Source: Pseudomonas sp. UBA4194 | GTDB taxonomy: Bacteria; Pseudomonadota; Gammaproteobacteria; Pseudomonadales; Pseudomonadaceae | Length of the DNA stretch: 54,855 nt | Reading direction: 5' to 3' | Assembly: GCF_002379585.1 (NCBI RefSeq) | Contig: NZ_DFUE01000076.1 | Coordinates: forward strand, 1 to 54,855 | In this document: positions 54,562 through 54,855 of the stretch, in pieces | Numbering within the stretch: position 1 is the stretch's first letter | Layout of the letters: each line of letters begins with the position of its first letter | Notes under the pieces: model-generated | Seen by the model: only the letters and a program-made list of their open reading frames with translations | What the model was told of the DNA's origin: nothing | Databases searched by the model: none | Made by a program: the position numbers and the translations under genes

Positions 54562-54813
54562 ATGGTCCCCTCACCCCAGCCCTCTCCCTGAGGGAGAGGG
54601 AGCAGTACGATGGAGCTACGGACACAGGTGATCTGCCTTTAGCTCCCTCTCCCTGGGGGAGAGGGGGCAGTACGATGGAGCTACGGATACAAGTGATCTG
54701 CTTTTAGCTCCCTCTCTCTGGGGGAGAGGGGACAGTACGGTGGAGCTACGGATGCAGGTGATCTGCTTTTAGCTCCCTCTCCCTCAGGGAGAGGGCTGGG
54801 GTGAGGGGACCAT
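54562..54813. repeat. inverted-repeat-bracketed array, 3 x 65 bp
   Basis: A perfect 42-bp inverted repeat (54562-54603 and 54772-54813; core CCCTCTCCCTGAGGGAGAGG) brackets three head-to-tail 65-bp units: 54601-54665, 54666-54730, 54731-54795. Each unit has its own palindrome of the type CCCTCTCCCTGGGGGAGAGG plus a spacer. It follows the ferric-reductase-like gene and makes up most of the last 316 bases; no gene is seen. Confidence 0.9.
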
Positions 54814-54855
54814 CCACCACAAAACCCCCGGACACCCAGCCCACCCCACCCTCAA

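Noticed and set aside
54562..54813. insertion sequence with terminal inverted repeats
   Set aside because: The 42-bp ends enclose only about 170 bases of repeats and no transposase; it could at most be a non-autonomous element.

Overview
The window is a stretch of Pseudomonas chromosome. The high GC content, gene content, protein sequences and REP elements fit the P. putida/P. fluorescens lineage; the lineage call is inference. Almost all of it is core, housekeeping sequence. I find about 57 credible protein genes, two tRNA genes (initiator Met and Ser-CGA) and about a dozen REP-type repeat clusters. I see no prophage, insertion sequence, CRISPR array or rRNA operon.

Layout. (1) 1-7.2 kb: slyX and a HIT-family gene, a long empty stretch, an OprD-type porin, proS, a lipoprotein, dinB and tRNA-fMet. 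(2) 7.2-12 kb: a leftward envelope operon exbB-exbD-lpxK-(Trm112-like)-kdsB-murB-mocA, with stop/start overlaps at nearly every junction. It makes Kdo-lipid A and peptidoglycan precursors. (3) 12-20.5 kb: comEC, a DUF2062 gene, an alpha/beta hydrolase joined to mlaA, a lipid A acyltransferase, and minC-minD-minE. (4) 20.5-29 kb: an RluA-type pseudouridine synthase, an M18 aminopeptidase, a large MscS-type channel, ttcA, sprT, a Sfp-type phosphopantetheinyl transferase and a CPA1 antiporter. (5) 29-35.4 kb: an ArsC/YffB-like protein, dapD, the sulfur-transfer pair csdA-csdE with tcdA facing it, yajD, a SpoU methyltransferase, a DUF2892-like gene and ycgN. (6) 35.5-39.9 kb: a nitroreductase, a GhrA-type dehydrogenase, ycgL-rnd, a YdcH-like gene and a degenerate PAP2 protein. 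(7) 39.9-41.6 kb: a small accessory patch at the 3' side of tRNA-Ser with two unrecognised genes. (8) 41.8-49.8 kb: the leftward operon dapA-bamC-MBL-purC, divergent from gcvR-bcp, then perM, a TusA-like gene and bepA. (9) 49.9-54.9 kb: an atypical 1035-residue class A PBP-like protein, then a PadR regulator with its operator and a siderophore-interacting flavoprotein.

The most unusual signals are in the repeats. Three loci (17.2, 32.2 and 54.6 kb) share one architecture: a long inverted repeat brackets 2, 6 or 3 head-to-tail copies of a locus-specific unit, and each unit contains its own palindrome. Separately, three genes end on the TAG inside the GTAG edge of a REP element. The best candidates for something undescribed at protein level are the Cys/His-rich gene beside tRNA-Ser and the large PBP-like protein. 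A 16-codon ORF sits exactly where a phosphatase gene is often found between kdsB and murB. No complete new multigene system is obvious.
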